Positions 1 to 13,245 of a stretch of DNA of 64,000 nucleotides are shown here, one piece after another. This DNA comes from Lucifuga dentata (lineage: Eukaryota; Chordata; Actinopteri; Ophidiiformes; Bythitidae). Under the pieces are notes generated by a model, which did no database searches, had not been told where the DNA came from, and saw nothing but the letters and a program-made list of their open reading frames with translations. The DNA is taken from positions 191,001-255,000 of the forward strand of contig VXCM01000209.1 in NCBI GenBank assembly GCA_014773175.1, written 5' to 3'. How positions within the stretch are numbered: the stretch's first letter is position 1; each line of letters begins with the position of its first letter. A program made the translations under genes and the position numbers.

Positions 1-755
1 TGCTGTGTTTACTCACTAAAAATGGTGCGACCAGATGGCAACTGAACAAATAAGCAAGTTTAATTTCTAATTGGTATCATTCTACAGGGAAGGAGAAGAT
101 GCTCATGAAACACCTCCAAGGTATGCTTTGCTATTTTAGTAAGGGCATGATAGGAGTGATTATAGACATGTCATTGGAAATCCAGAAAGTTCTATAAAAT
201 AATGGGGAAAAAAAAAAAAAAAGATTTTTATGTATTTCTCAGTTGAATAATACATACAATGTTAATTTTTTTGTTGTTGTTTGTTCTGTTTTTCCTGCTG
301 TATTTACAAGCATTACTGTTTTAAACAAACCTTAAACCTCATCAAAAACAATAATTATCAGTGTCAGCATGTTGTTGATGTTTGCATTTCTTATTGGTTG
401 TCATTTTTGGTTTACTTTTTTGGTTACAGAATATATTGGTTTGCATTTTAGCAGCATCTTAGCAAAAATGCTATACATTATGTATAGTGTTCAAGAGGTC
501 ATTGCTTGTTCATAATTTATTCATCATTTGATCATTGTGGTAAGCCACGACACAGACAAATAAAATTTAAATTTAGAAATATTAAGGTAATGCTCACAGC
601 CATGTGGACCATTCTAAACTAACAAGAAACTGTAACAGTGGAACAGCCAGGAGTGCAAAGAATATGATGGCAAGACAGAAAAAGAGTATCTCACAGTTGG
701 CTGATTAAATCTTTAATATATAAAATCTATAAAAAGTTGGATACAAGTATGTGTG

Positions 756-761
<6 letters not shown>
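1..761. other. Left edge, no confirmed gene
   Basis: AT-rich sequence. The only gene-like signal is a possible 33-bp plus-strand microexon at 88-120, bounded by TTCTACAG and GTATGC (see findings). An AATAAA on the plus strand at about 559 has no attached gene. Confidence 0.5.
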
Positions 762-804
<43 letters not shown>

Positions 805-829
805 ACGTGTGCGTGTGTGTGTGTGTGTG
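762..829. repeat. (TG)n microsatellite, imperfect
   Basis: About 34 TG units with two CA/CG interruptions near 804-813. Confidence 0.95.
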
Positions 830-934
830 CATACGTGAATGAATGTCCTTCCACTGATGATTCTGAAGAAGTGATGCATTAAGAAACTGGGCAGGCATCC
901 ACTATTTCACCTCTGCAGTAGGACAGAGTGATAC

Positions 935-938
<4 letters not shown>

Positions 939-1000
<62 letters not shown>
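939..1000. repeat. Compound (CT)n(CA)n microsatellite
   Basis: About 18 CT units (939-975) run straight into about 13 CA units (975-1000). Confidence 0.96.
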
Positions 1001-1005
<5 letters not shown>

Positions 1006-4000
1006 AATTCATGCACACACGCAGTAAAAGGAACAAGGGCGCACATGACATGGTACATGATTTTTGGTCATTTCATGGCTACAGGTGCGCAGCACAGCTG
1101 GACACAGAGTGGGATTAGCAGGAAAACATTATCAGCAGGCGTGATTGGCTGGGCTTCAATCATGAGCAGTCAAACCACCACTTCTCCGCTCTGCAAGATC
1201 TGAGCGCTCTCCACAGTCGTGCTCTTTTAATTTGATGTTGGAAGAGAAACATCCACAATAGTTCTGGCAGAGTCACCAGCAGCAGCAGCATAGATAAGCT
1301 GCTGAAGGCAAATGATAGTAAATTTGCTTGTTGATGGGTGTGGCTAATGATCCCATTTCATTGAATGCTATGTTGGTGAAACTGTTCATCATAGCATTTT
1401 GAAAATGGTTGGTAAGCATTTAAATACAAACACTTATATAACTTGGTAAAATGACAGTATGCCAAACAGGATACAGGGGAAAAAGGTGTTCACCCAAACA
1501 AACAAACAAAAAGAAAAAAAAAACACCTTGGAGCATCATGCTACCATACACCAGCATAAAAACAAAGCCTCTACAAGCTTGACCCTATAGGAGCCAGTCA
1601 TTGGTTTGTCTTCTAAAGACCACCTTCACAAAACTCTTACCTTTCAGGGACACATCCAATGATTAATGTTGCAACAGGGTAATATCCTTTAGCTCATGGT
1701 TCAAAGTTCCTGAAAAGAGAGAGACAGACAGACACGATTCAATGATGACAAATATAAAGACAAAAAATAACATGTAAGGATAGCTGCTATGGAAGAATGG
1801 ATTCTGAATGCTAAATTAACTTTATTTAGAATAACAGATTACCATGTATACTCTAAAAGTATCACAGCGCTTATTTAGCTGTGTAATTATGGTGAGTTTT
1901 TTTTTTATTTTATTTATTTTATTTATTTATTTTTGTAAAGAATCTCACCCATTACGTGTTTTCAGTAATTATCCTGTACCTGAGTCGATGCAGGTCTGTC
2001 TATGTGCTGGACATTCCTCGATAAGGAGTTTTGGAATTCCCTCAGCCGACCCCTTGATGTTGTTCCATCAGTTTATTTGTTTAGCAAATTACCTGTTTTT
2101 CTGGGTATTGTCATAGTATTCCTCTGATTTCCTGAAAATAATCCACGTACCAATACCAGTAAACATAATATTTATTTCAGCAGCTGATTACCGTAACTGA
2201 CATCATGGCTTACTGGCCGCTGCAAAATGTGCTGAATAACATGTTTAGTCAGGAAATATCTCATTCTAAGGTATGATTTAAACTATTTTTCATGGGTAGT
2301 GGTAATGATAGTATTTCCACCCCTGGAAATTTCCTTCTCTGGGATCCGATTTGAATTACTCGTGTATAAGCCGACCCCCAATTTGCTTTGTGAAATTTGT
2401 TAAAAAAAAAAAAACAACTCAGCTTATACTCAAGTATATACGGTAAATGTACAGATAGTAAAGCTTGAAGCGCAGATATAGAAATATATACTGTAATACA
2501 ATCCAATATAATAACCCTGTAACCCTGTAATAACTAGTAACTTTGTGAAGGTTGGATTGTTTTCTTTGTCCACCCTGTCTTACTGTACATGGGAGAGCCA
2601 GAAAGATACAAACATATCACTTTAGTTTGTAAGAATATCCATGTTTTCCTCCACAGTCGTCATAAATTGTAACTATTTCTAGCTACCACCCAGAAGATGA
2701 CAAGACATGTCCTAACAGTTGGCAGCATTAGCCTGCAGAAAGATGGAGAACTCTTAAAACAAACAAACAAACAAACAAACAAAAAAAAAAAATTTTTGCA
2801 TCTTTCATGATCTGGCTCAAGTAAAGACAAATGAGGAGACTACATGAGTTGTAACTAAAGTGAAACCTTACAAATCCAAAAGATAATGGATGCAGGTGAG
2901 ACAGACAGACTGACTGTCTGATAATCATCTTATAAAGCTGACCAGCCAGTCATTGCCATATTAAAAAAACAAAAACAAAAAAAAACATCCAGGAATGATT
3001 TTCCTTCGCTGGTGTTAAACACAATCCTTCAAAGATCATCTGTAACATTCATAACTACAATCTAAAGATTGCTACAGAAAGCAAGGAGCACACTGTCACA
3101 CAAAGCAGCAATAAAGAAAAAAAAAAAACATTAGAAATTAAACATTCAATAAGTGAAATAGCTCAAGTAGTCAAAGTTAAATGATTTACATTACCAGAGA
3201 AAAAAAGATTGAATGTTAAGTCCATCCTCCTGTCAATGAGACCTTGTCCATTCACCCCATGTTTTAATTTATGAATTCATTTCTTCTCCACTGCAATCCA
3301 AGATCCAAGTCTACTGACAAAAATATGTTCAACTGTAGTGGAAATATTCTTTCTCTGCATTGATTTTATTCAGTACATTACACAGCTGTATTGTCGGTCT
3401 CACTTCCTCCACCAAACCAGGTGCATATGTTTGAGGGTGAATTACAAGGGAGGGGAGNGGGGGGATAACAGATTTGTCCACAATTCACTATTGTTGAAGC
3501 TTCTTGATTCTTAAATTTGGAAAGTAGAAATACATTTTCTAAACCAACTGTCCAGCACCAAATGGACAAAGGAAATAATTGCCTGATGAAGAAAGTTGAG
3601 CAGCTACAGATATTAAAGATATTTTTTTAGGATTTGGTGCAGAAAAAAATCTAGCTAAAAACTGAGTGTATATCAGACTTAATTGGAGTAACATAATGGA
3701 GCAATTTTTCAATTTTTCTGTTAAATGTGAAGGAAGGTAAATCTTTGCAAACACACTGGCATTAACTACTGGATTAAGTCCTTTAACCCAACATTAGGCA
3801 TGGAAAATGTTCAAAGGTACTGCCACATAGTATCAATAGGACATTTTGAGTTGACACTAAATCAAGGCTGGAAGGTTGGAGTCAAAGGGAGTTAAAAAAT
3901 TATGGTTTAAAATGTGTAAGTAAGTAAGGACCTCAGGCTATTGTCAAAGGGAAGAGTTGATGCATCAGCAACACCTGTTAAACTTCCATCTTTGGTTTGG

Positions 4001-4560
4001 AATCCCCAGTTAAAAATTTGCATTTTGGATAAAGTAAACATAGAGAGATACACATGCAACACTGACATGTCATCTGCTTTTATATGTATTTACAGTCATG
4101 AATAGAGATGTCATGCAAACAACTTGTGTCTACAGCACTAGCTGAAATGTTGAATGTATTTTAAAAACCAAACCGTGTTCCAAGATGGATTTAAGATCAG
4201 CATGAGTAGTTGCCCCACATACAAAATACAGGACGTGGTTTGCTTAAACAAACCACAGGACATGGTTTGTGTAAGCAATGCTGGTTCATTTCAGATGTCA
4301 GTTTAGACCTCAGGCTGTATTCAGAGTGAAATTCAGAGTAAACTATTCCCTGAACACACATACAACCTTAGTAGTTTTGGATCATTAATGTGGTATCCTA
4401 GAGCTTAACCTAATGTTTAAACTAATGAGACATCAGCCTACAACAGATTGCGTGTTGCATTTGCAGCTTCAATTACAAAATCTACATCATGTAAAGGTTT
4501 AAAATAGCAAGTTTTATTAGTCTATAAAATGTTCTTTTAACAGGCGTACCATCCATAAAA
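1001..4560. other. Gene-free region with small repeats
   Basis: No exon or conserved frame was recognised. It contains a TTTA-rich run near 1898-1935, the fold-back repeat at 2357-2436, AAAC repeats near 2758-2782 and a G-rich patch with an N at 3458. A short inverted repeat, GTGGTTTGCTTAAACAAACC, lies near 4236-4257. Confidence 0.6.
2357..2436. repeat. Small fold-back repeat (TATAAGCCGA family)
   Basis: TACTCGTGTATAAGCCGA (2357-2374) is mirrored by TCAGCTTATACTCAAGTA (about 2419-2436), with ATATACGGTA following. It resembles a dispersed fold-back element common in vertebrate genomes that ends in ATATACGGTA. Recognition is by eye only. Confidence 0.55.
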
Positions 4561-4566
4561 TTAGCT

Positions 4567-4885
4567 CTGCTAAGGAGGTTATGTTTTCACTGATTGTTAG
4601 CACAGTTATTCAAAAAGTTCTGAACTGATTTTGACAAGTATTACACCAAGTTGAAAAAAAAAAAATCATGCAGATTGACAGATGACAGATTATAGGTGCA
4701 ACTTCATCAAGATCCAGATCAATGTAAAAAACTATGGTTTCTTATGACAAATAAAGCAAAGTCCTATTATTATTATTAGTCATTTCTTTCTCTTTATTCC
4801 AGTATATTATTAGAACAAGAAAAAACTTTTTTTTTTCTTTTTTTTTTACGACTTCAGCCTTGGTGGAGGTATGCCTACTAATAAA
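4567..4885 (+). repeat. Dispersed repeat of the CTAAGGAGGTTATGTTTTC family
   Basis: Begins CTGCTAAGGAGGTTATGTTT, continues with GTTCTGAACTGATTTTGACA and a GATCCAGATCAATG stretch, and closes with CTTGGTGGAGGTATGCC. This order matches a widespread animal interspersed repeat. The copy is degenerate and interrupted by ATT and T runs. Confidence 0.5.
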
Positions 4886-5116
4886 TTCCCTTCTATTTTC
4901 AGATCATGTGGTTCTAGTTTGGGCCATGGTTGGACTATGCTAATATAAGAAGAGGTAGTGGGATTAATATGAAGAGATGATGAAAGGCCTCAGGGGGAAA
5001 AAATTCCTCAGTATGCTACTGCTGCTCATGAAGCTTTTGGTGTAAGTGCACAGTAATAGTGGAAACTGATGAACCTCAGATTAATATATCTGAATTTTCA
5101 TCAACCCTTTGCATCC

Positions 5117-5260
5117 TGTAATATGGCTGGGTGATATTAGCAAAGTCAAATATCAGAATATTTTTGAGCAAATACCTTGATATAAGGTAAAGATATTTTG
5201 TGGATGACAACTGTTGTTTTGGGGAGATGTTTAAACACAACAATAGAAAACACTTTAAAG
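5117..5260. repeat. Degraded GGCTGGGTGATAT dispersed element
   Basis: ATATGGCTGGGTGATATTAG followed by AATATCAGAATATTTTTGAG resembles the ends of a common fish transposon family built around GGCTGGGCGATAT. Boundaries are approximate. Confidence 0.4.
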
Positions 5261-5898
5261 AAACAACACATTCTGAATTAAAATTTATAAAATTGTGACT
5301 TTTGATCATTTGCAGGTCCTTATGAATGTAACTCATTCTGGTTGCAATCCTTACAAGAAGCTAATTAACTCCTGACACTGTTTGAACTGAGTAACCTCAC
5401 AAGCGGGCCACTGTAGCTGGCTATTTTAAGAAAAGCCAACTGGTAAGAATGAAAAAAGTTATTCTTCTTCGGCTTCATCAGTACGATAGCGTTTAAATAG
5501 TTAAGGAAGATCTGCAGCCTTATATTTTGGTGGAGGACTCCACAAAGATTGCAGACATGGCGGTCATTCAGGTAGCTCCTCTGTAGCACTATGCTCTGTC
5601 CCGCGCTGTTCTCTTGTGCTCTGGGTGCGTGGGTTCATTGATTGTATCTCTCTCTTGGCACTTTAATGGTCGTAGTGCACTCGTCTCTGCACCCAGCATT
5701 AGCATGGTCAAGTTATTTCCTCTCAGGGGCTATTTCCACTGACCAAACAGGATTTTTCCGTTCGCTCCCTCAAACTTGTGCAAGAAAATGGCAAGCTGTG
5801 TTTTTCCATTATATTCTATATACTGCCTGGTGACACTGAGAATGTGGTTGCTATGTTTTGATGTAGTATTGTGTTGTTGTATATTGTTCCTCATTAAT
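5261..5898. other. Gene-free stretch
   Basis: No confirmed feature. Short open frames on both strands (5365-5589 and 5642-5833) have no family resemblance. Confidence 0.55.
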
Positions 5899-6031
5899 TA
5901 AAACAAACAAAAAAAAAAGTATATCACTCTGAATTCATGTCATTTGGCAGTAAACCTCCGACTTNTAAAACAAACAAAAAAAAAAGTATATCACTCTGAA
6001 TTCATGTCATTTGGCAGTAAACCTCCGACTT
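5899..6031. repeat. 66-bp direct duplication across a single N (assembly join)
   Basis: Bases 5899-5964 and 5966-6031 are identical around the N at 5965. The unit begins TAAAACAAACAAAAAAAAAA and ends CCTCCGACTT. Confidence 0.92.
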
Positions 6032-6094
6032 GGTCCCAACTGATTATCACTTAAATGAGGCAGGGTTTGTGTATCCAAACATACACACACAAAT

Positions 6095-6100
<6 letters not shown>

Positions 6101-6135
<35 letters not shown>
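6101..6135. repeat. (AG)n microsatellite
   Basis: About 17 AG units after a short CA-rich lead-in. Confidence 0.96.
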
Positions 6136-6137
<2 letters not shown>

Positions 6138-6289
6138 CTACGTTTCCTGGCCTGACATAACATCATGTACACCAAATGCTCACTAAAACTGACTTACAAT
6201 AATAATATATACTATTATAATTTATAAATATAATTGTCACCAATTTTGGCATTTACAAGTAACTCCAATTCACTCTTCATCTTTTATTA

Positions 6290-6554
6290 ATTTTCTATTC
6301 CCTTTCATCATTATTACCCATTTTAAATTTTATGCCTATTTTTTAATCATTTGTATTTGATTTTAATCTTACATCTTTAGGTATTATTTCGCCTTTTATA
6401 CATTTAATTATGTCTTTAGTTCAGTCATTGTGTGCGTTAGTATCCCACTGTGTTTTTGCCTCATATTATTCAGTATCAGTCACTTGTAAAGTACTTTTAA
6501 CTCCACTAGCCTGTATGAGAGGTGTTATATTAATAAAGTTTAATTGATTGAATG
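6290..6554 (+). mobile_element. LINE 3' tail (L2-like)
   Basis: T-rich sequence leading to CACTTGTAAAGTACTTTTAA, GTATGAGAGGTGTTATATTA and ATAAAGTTTAATTGATTGA. That order (AAAG.ACTTT, GAGAGGTG.TATA, AATAAAGTTTGATTGA) is typical of the 3' end of L2-type LINEs and SINEs that borrow it. No coding part is attached. Confidence 0.6.
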
Positions 6555-6975
6555 GAAGTGGTATGTACTTTTACACAAAAGACCAATTTTAATCTGCTCT
6601 TTCAATTTCATCAATAAGGTTCTTCACACCAACTTATTTTTTTATCATTAGAGAGGAAAAGTTCTCATTTCCTTCCTGATGCAATGCAGATGAATAAGAC
6701 ATCCCATACAATCTGTTATGGATTGTGGTTTGAGTTAAAGGGATTTCAAAATTTTAATTGTGTTAAAATGACTAAATCTGAAATACCTGGGGAGACAAGA
6801 AGCGAAAGAACAAAACAGACAGAACAAGAGCAAGGGAGAAGGTAGTAGGAAGAGCAAATGAATGAGGAGAAACAGGGAGAAAAACCACAGGGAGGGGGGT
6901 AGAATCCATATGAGGAAAATCCATCAAGCAACTTTTACCCGGCAGTAAATGAAAGGATGACTTACTGAGGGTAAT

Positions 6976-6979
<4 letters not shown>

Positions 6980-7038
<59 letters not shown>

Positions 7039-7051
7039 NACACACACACAC
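6980..7051. repeat. (CA)n microsatellite with an N
   Basis: About 36 CA units. The N at 7039 marks a collapsed or unmerged join, so length is uncertain. Confidence 0.95.
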
Positions 7052-8340
7052 TCCACTGCAGGTAATTGGTGTCATGAAAACCAGCCTGTCAGTCCAGCAA
7101 AAGGTATTTGTGCTCTCTTACACTCCAACTCTACACCTCACCCCACCATCCTCATCCCCTGGGTGTGCTCTGTGCTGCACTTTTTTGAGCTCCATCAGTC
7201 CTGCCACTGCACAATTCTGCCCTGAACCAGTGGCTCGGAGAAATGGTGAGAATACAAAATGAAAGCTAAAACCTGTCTGCCAAATGGTAAAATAGTCCAC
7301 TACACTCATCAGACTTATTAATGATCAAATATTCCTGTCATTTCATTAAAACAATCCCAGAAAAATCATACTTGCAAAGATGCAGCTAATTAGATTTGAT
7401 TAAAAGCGATCCTCAAAGCTAGCATGTGTCTGTGTGCCTACATGCGTGCACCAGCATTACTGTGCATACATGTATGCATATGCATATGTGTAAGTGTGTG
7501 TTCATATGTGTAAAGTGTGTCTCAGGAGACTTTCCAGTCCCTTCATGTTGTCACAGGGTTTGGCACTGGTCTTGTTTCTCCAGATGTTCCACCCCGTCTC
7601 TCTCTTTCTTTTACATCTGCCTTCTCTCCGACTTTCCATTTTCAGGGATGAGAAACTCACTTTTAAACTTTCCATGTCTTGCCGTATGCTCCCTCCGTCA
7701 AATGCAAGCAAAACTGTTTCCCAAATCCCACCCTACCCCCTCCCTTCCTCCTGTAACTGACGAGCAAGAGAATGTTTTCTCTTCAGACAAATATGTACCT
7801 AGCTGTAGTATTTTCCTATGTAAACACTGTAAAGATGGTGCTTTCCTAAAGACAGGATAAAAAAAAAAGGATACAAGACTGAAAAGAATAAGGGGACACT
7901 AAAAGTGTGATATCTGCTTGAATTTTTACACAATTGTCTTAATAAAGCACATCTACAGTTTTGCCTTAAATAACAGCTACAAAGTTTTGCAGCGGTGCAG
8001 TTCCAATACACAAGATTGAGTGAGTCCATACATTAACTCTCATTCCAACAAGACAACATGTCTCTTCCTACTGCTGTTAAATTAAAAATACAAATACATC
8101 TATAAATACATCTATACAACCACGTTTCTTTTCACGGCACAATACCACGATTTTTTTTGGAATCTTACGTTACCAAGCAATCACCATGCTAAAGCATTAC
8201 AATGAAGGTCACTTAAGTACTACAGTATATGTCAAGTGGTGGAACTACCTCAAGCCACACCGTTTATCCCCTCATGCTCTCCAGAGTTCCAAAATCCGTC
8301 TTTTAATTCCAGCAGAAATGCCATTGTTTTAGAAGGATTT
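7052..8340. other. Gene-free region
   Basis: Several short open frames overlap on both strands (for example 7118-7309 minus and 7426-7860 plus). None has recognisable domains or paired splice sites with neighbours, so I annotate no gene. Confidence 0.55.
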
Positions 8341-8621
8341 ACTTACAGAGAAACACCAGACAGAGAAAATGTGGCCGCAGATTTCCCTTTTGGTGCTGAT
8401 GATAGTTGCAGCAGCAGTGTCGGACAATTCAGGACTAAATATAGCCCAGAGAGCTTGAAGACGGAGCAGACACGGGGCTGGATTGAGCTTTTCCACACTG
8501 CACAGACAAGGTATTTGCAGTATGAGAGCTCATTCTGAAGGTCTTGGAAAGCAGCATAGCAGCACAGTATGGAAAGTACAGAGCAAGAAACTACACACAT
8601 GGGCCCTCTCCCTAGAACAAA

Positions 8622-8668
8622 TGAAGGGAGGGAGGGAGGGAGGAAGGGAGGGAGGCAGGGAGGGAAGA
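8622..8668 (+). repeat. (GGGA)n G-rich repeat
   Basis: Repeated GGGA units with occasional A or C changes. Eight or more closely spaced GGG runs make it a candidate G-quadruplex former on the plus strand. Confidence 0.85.
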
Positions 8669-9727
8669 GTTGGTGTTGTTTACATGTAGGACCTGCCAGC
8701 ATGACCTCTTGTAATGAGCACATACACACAAGCCTTCACCCAGTCCTCAGAAAACCTTTGCTGGTGAACTGACATGTATCAGCTTTGTGTTCAAATGACT
8801 GATGTGTATTTTTCTCTAGATTGAAGCATTTATCATTAAGCCAATTTCTGGTGAGCTAAGAAGAAGGTGAAACTCTGGCACTGGAATCATAGACGAGGAT
8901 GTAGTGTCTGTGACATCACTCATATGTTTCTGAGGGGATGGCTCTTAGTGTGGAGTTTGGGTTTACCACTCAGCTTTTCAAGAAACAAAATCCAAATTTG
9001 GGTAAAGGGGTGGAGCTTAGGCAAAGCTGAGACAGAGCAAGAACAACATAGTGTTAATGCCTGAAAGCTGTCAGTCAAGTTAAACAACTTACCAACATAC
9101 TCTCTTTGAGCTCTATACCTTACTGATATTCATTTTCAAAATTACCATTAATCGCACATTACAGGAAGTGAAATTAGTAACTGAGGCAAACTACAGAAAC
9201 TATTACAAATTTTGTACTTTGAAGAAATGGGTGTAAAATGGATTTTTTTATTTGTTTTTTTACTTCAAATGATGTCCCAAAATGTTTAGAGTATCAGCAG
9301 AGAAACACAGTTGTGACTGGAACATCTCCAGTTCAAGTTTCTGGACTGGCTGAGAATAAATATTGGGCAAATGAATGAGAAGTTTTTTGTTTTTTTAACT
9401 TACATGTCGAACCACTGAGGCTCCTTTCAAACAGCTGTGGGGCCATCACAAGAAAGTTTCAATTGTTAGACAATCACGAGCGTGCAATACTGTCATATTC
9501 TTTTACTTTTCTGCTGAGGCTATTTTCAGCAACCTTGACACACAGAGACACACACACACGCACACACAAACGCACACAGAAATACAGTCTCACACACACT
9601 GTTGTGCTTAAAGTCTTAAGGGGAAAGGATGACACATGAAGCAGAGTGGAGGTCTTCCCATGCTCCCATGCCCTTTCTGCTGGATTTCTCCCACAGTCTG
9701 AGCTGTAAATAGACAGTACCCCGAAAC

Positions 9728-9730
<3 letters not shown>

Positions 9731-9773
<43 letters not shown>
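9731..9773. repeat. (CT)n microsatellite
   Basis: About 21 CT units. Confidence 0.96.
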
Positions 9774-9776
<3 letters not shown>

Positions 9777-11399
9777 CTCAAACACAGAGAACTATACTTG
9801 GATGCCTACTCTGTCCTTCCACCAGATACAGCAGCCTCTCTCCAGAGTGAGATGGATCACGTCAGATTAAACAGAAATCGGGCTGGTTATTCCTTTGCTG
9901 TACAAAAGTGACATTATGTATGTTTTAAACATTTGATGTGTATGTGGGTTTATTTAATACCTGATAGAGGTAGTAAGTAGCACAAAGGATTTCACCACAT
10001 GCATCTAAAGTTGTAGCCTCTCTGACAAGTGTATAGAACATCTGTAGCTGCTAATGTCCAAACATATCACGCTAACAGTTTTTTTGTTTGTTTTTATGAA
10101 AGTAGAGCAATAGCCAAACCACATAACAGAAACAAGGTTTTATTGAACTGTATGTCTGCAGTAAAACCGTTCCTGCAAATGCACAGTGACTTACAGTGTT
10201 AAAACATTGAGATGACTGGCCTATAGTAAATACAGTAAATTAATGTAGCTGGAGATAATGCTGTTCCGGTGATGTAATTATTGTCTGTGGCCGTACTGTA
10301 GATTAGGTGGTGTGGAAAGATGAGTACTCATGCCAACACAGACAAACATGGATAGCAAATTGTTCTGATGTCACATCAGTTGTGTATAGCCTGAAAACCT
10401 GCCAGAAAGGTTTAGTTCGCATGTTTGTCAGTGAAATTGAAACACAAGAGCAACAGGCAATAAGGACATCATTGTAATCATTGTTCTTTAGTTTTTATGG
10501 TCCAAGTTGCTGGAAAACCTGCATTAGATGTGCTGAAACATTATCATTTATAATTAGACTAAACCATTCTCTTTTTTCGTGTATATTTGATTAGCTTTGT
10601 TTTGTTGTGGTGAAGTTTTTATCCTTCCTGTGTTCTTGTTTTTTTTTAGTGAAACAGTGTGTATTTTTCATTTGGAATAAAATAAATTATATAAAGTTCT
10701 GATGCCTGATGCAGTAAGACTGCTCACAAAGGTACACATCATCATTCTTCATCATATATCTATTTGCTGGGAATCCAAGTTTTTACCTATTCTTACAACA
10801 CCAAGATTACTGAAGAAGCATCTTGCAGCACAAATCCAGTCTATGAAATGATTGGTTTACAGTTCTTTATATCTGGAATGAGAAAAGTCTATGAAATTTC
10901 ATATCAGATGAGCACAAAGTGCAGCAAACTCAAGGGTGAAAAAAGTGGAACCTAGAATGCAGCTTAATATAATTAAATCTCATACAAATTAGAAGAAAAT
11001 CACATAAAGGCTTATATTGTAGATTAAAGATTGTGTTGATAATGCTGAGGAGATACAGAATGTCATCATTAAATTTAGTTGAAGGATTTGAATGCAAATT
11101 GTGATTAAATAGAAAGATAAAGGAACTTATATAGCAAAAGTCAGTTTTCATACACAAAATTTACTTAAACGTCAGTACTGAACCATTATCCTTGCTTTGA
11201 TTGGACACACTTATTTACCAGTGTTATGCTACCTTTACTGTCTTAATGAAAAGCATGTTTAGTCAACTGTGTTGAAAAAGATAAAACACTATTTTTAGAC
11301 ATCACATTGATTTACACTGCACATTTGTTTGTTGGGCTTTGCTGCCACTGTCGCGGTGTTTGCTTGTGTAAGAACGGCAGTAATGTATGCATGTGAATT

Positions 11400-11401
<2 letters not shown>
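9774..11401. other. Gene-free region
   Basis: AT-rich, with no repeat family or exon that I recognise. Confidence 0.6.

Positions 11402-11444
<43 letters not shown>
11402..11444. repeat. (GT)n microsatellite
   Basis: About 21 GT units. Confidence 0.96.
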
Positions 11445-11447
<3 letters not shown>

Positions 11448-13195
11448 TGAGTTCTGTTCAGAGATCCCACCAAGCCCACCCGAGTTCAGCAGGACTAAGT
11501 AAAACTGAGCAGGAATCAGCAAGGTGGGGTCTAATGTTGATCTTGTGTCGTGCTTGTTATGTTATGTCAAATCACCGTTGTAAAGAGTGAAATGTCTCCA
11601 TCCAAGCAGGTAACCTGAACACTAATAAATTATTTACTTTGCGACTTTGTCAACCAGGACAGATGTGACCTAACAACCAGATTAACATTCCTCAGTGACA
11701 GAGTATGGTCAGTGATGGTAAAGCTGTCTTATGCGTCCTGCAAACTGTCATAACAGTGATGTTATATATTCATTGACTGTCTCACTGTGCAAGACGGCGT
11801 AATCTGACTGCACGTCATCATCAGCTTTGATGCATGTCGCATTGTGTGAGGAGTAACTAATGAATCGTGGAGCTACATAAGCTGGAAAAAAACAATGCAG
11901 GCAGAAACACATCGACAACTTGTTATCCATCTGTGTTGGTTCAGATGTGCATCATAGCAGCAGTTAAATTGTGAGATTTTAGTCCTAAATTTCTGACTGT
12001 CAGAATTTTGTCGCAGGGGTTTTTTTGGGTCGCAAGAGCACTGAATTGGCAATCAGTGGACGTGTCTCATTCGATGATCTAGGACCAGCATTTTTAATTG
12101 ACAAGCAAAACTTTCTTCATGATTGTCTCACAATTATTAACTTTCATCTGCAACGGCCAGATGGATAGCTATTAAAAAGCTGAAAATGTGATGTTTGTGA
12201 ATGTTATTCATACAAAAATAAAAATGCTGTGGCCAGTTTTTTTTTTGTTTGTTTGTTTGTTTGTTTTTTTATCAGAACAGCTATTCAGGAAGATGTTGTT
12301 CTTGCATGGGTTTGTGGCTACATTATTAATGAATCGGAATTGATAGCTAATTGATAAAGCATGGTGGAAACAGACACAGAGAAAACAAGAGACAAGAGAA
12401 CTGACAGAACATGATCACCAGGCTGCATTCTGATCACAGATGGATTTCATGAATCCCTTTCACCCTGCAGGATTCCTGTTGCACAGCTTTTGTAGTATTT
12501 AGAGATGCTACTGGGGAATAAGAAGAGTCTTATTGTGATGTTAGGATAAAATATAGAAAATATTCATGTGCCTGCTAAAGACGTATAAGCTACATGTATT
12601 TTGCTTTAATGATTTCTAAAAGCACAGTAGCAATGTGTCAGCAGGGGAAACGTGGGACTGCTACAGTGCGTGAACTCAGCTTGTTCTGGAGCAAATGACA
12701 AACAGTATACAAATGCAAGGATATCTTCAATGCCACATTGTGACAAATGACGGCGACTCCTGAATGACCTTACTGTTGTATATTACCTTGAACAGCAATA
12801 CACACCCCAGAGTTCAGTGCTGTTTCAATCTGAACTCGTACTGCTGATATTTTTTTTTTGCTCGAGATCAAGGTCCTTCACTTCTCCAGTCCTACGGAAT
12901 GACCTTTAATATAGCAACCCCATGACCTGCAGCATAACTTTATTACCTGTGCGATGCAGTATATAGCATATCTGTCAGTGCAGCATATAAAATGCTATAA
13001 TCAGTTGGTTTGGAGGAAGAATGTACTGAGTGAGGCAACATTTATATCAACTCACAGTGGAGATGTGTGGAGATTTTTCATGTGACCCCAATATCTGGTT
13101 ATCAGCAGCAACATGAAGGCTGTCCACAGATGAACGACATCTATCTATAAAGCACACAGTAAATCCTCCAAGCTTGCTGTCAACACATCTCTAAC

Positions 13196-13198
<3 letters not shown>
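11445..13198. other. Gene-free region
   Basis: Holds a (TTTG)n tract at about 12238-12271. Nothing else was recognised. Confidence 0.6.

Positions 13199-13240
<42 letters not shown>
13199..13240. repeat. Poly(A) run of 42 bases
   Basis: Uninterrupted A-run, possibly the tail of a retroposed sequence whose body I cannot identify. Confidence 0.9.

Positions 13241-13245
<5 letters not shown>

Noticed and set aside
713..898. Open frames rich in HTHTHT or VCVCVC (also near 928, 6772, 11295, 23443, 26989, 30533, 44466)
   Set aside because: They are translations of CA/TG microsatellites and have no other coding signal.
5642..5833. Short plus-strand frame MYLSLGTLMVVVHSSLHPAL...
   Set aside because: Signal-peptide-like by composition only. 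There is no promoter, splice or family support.
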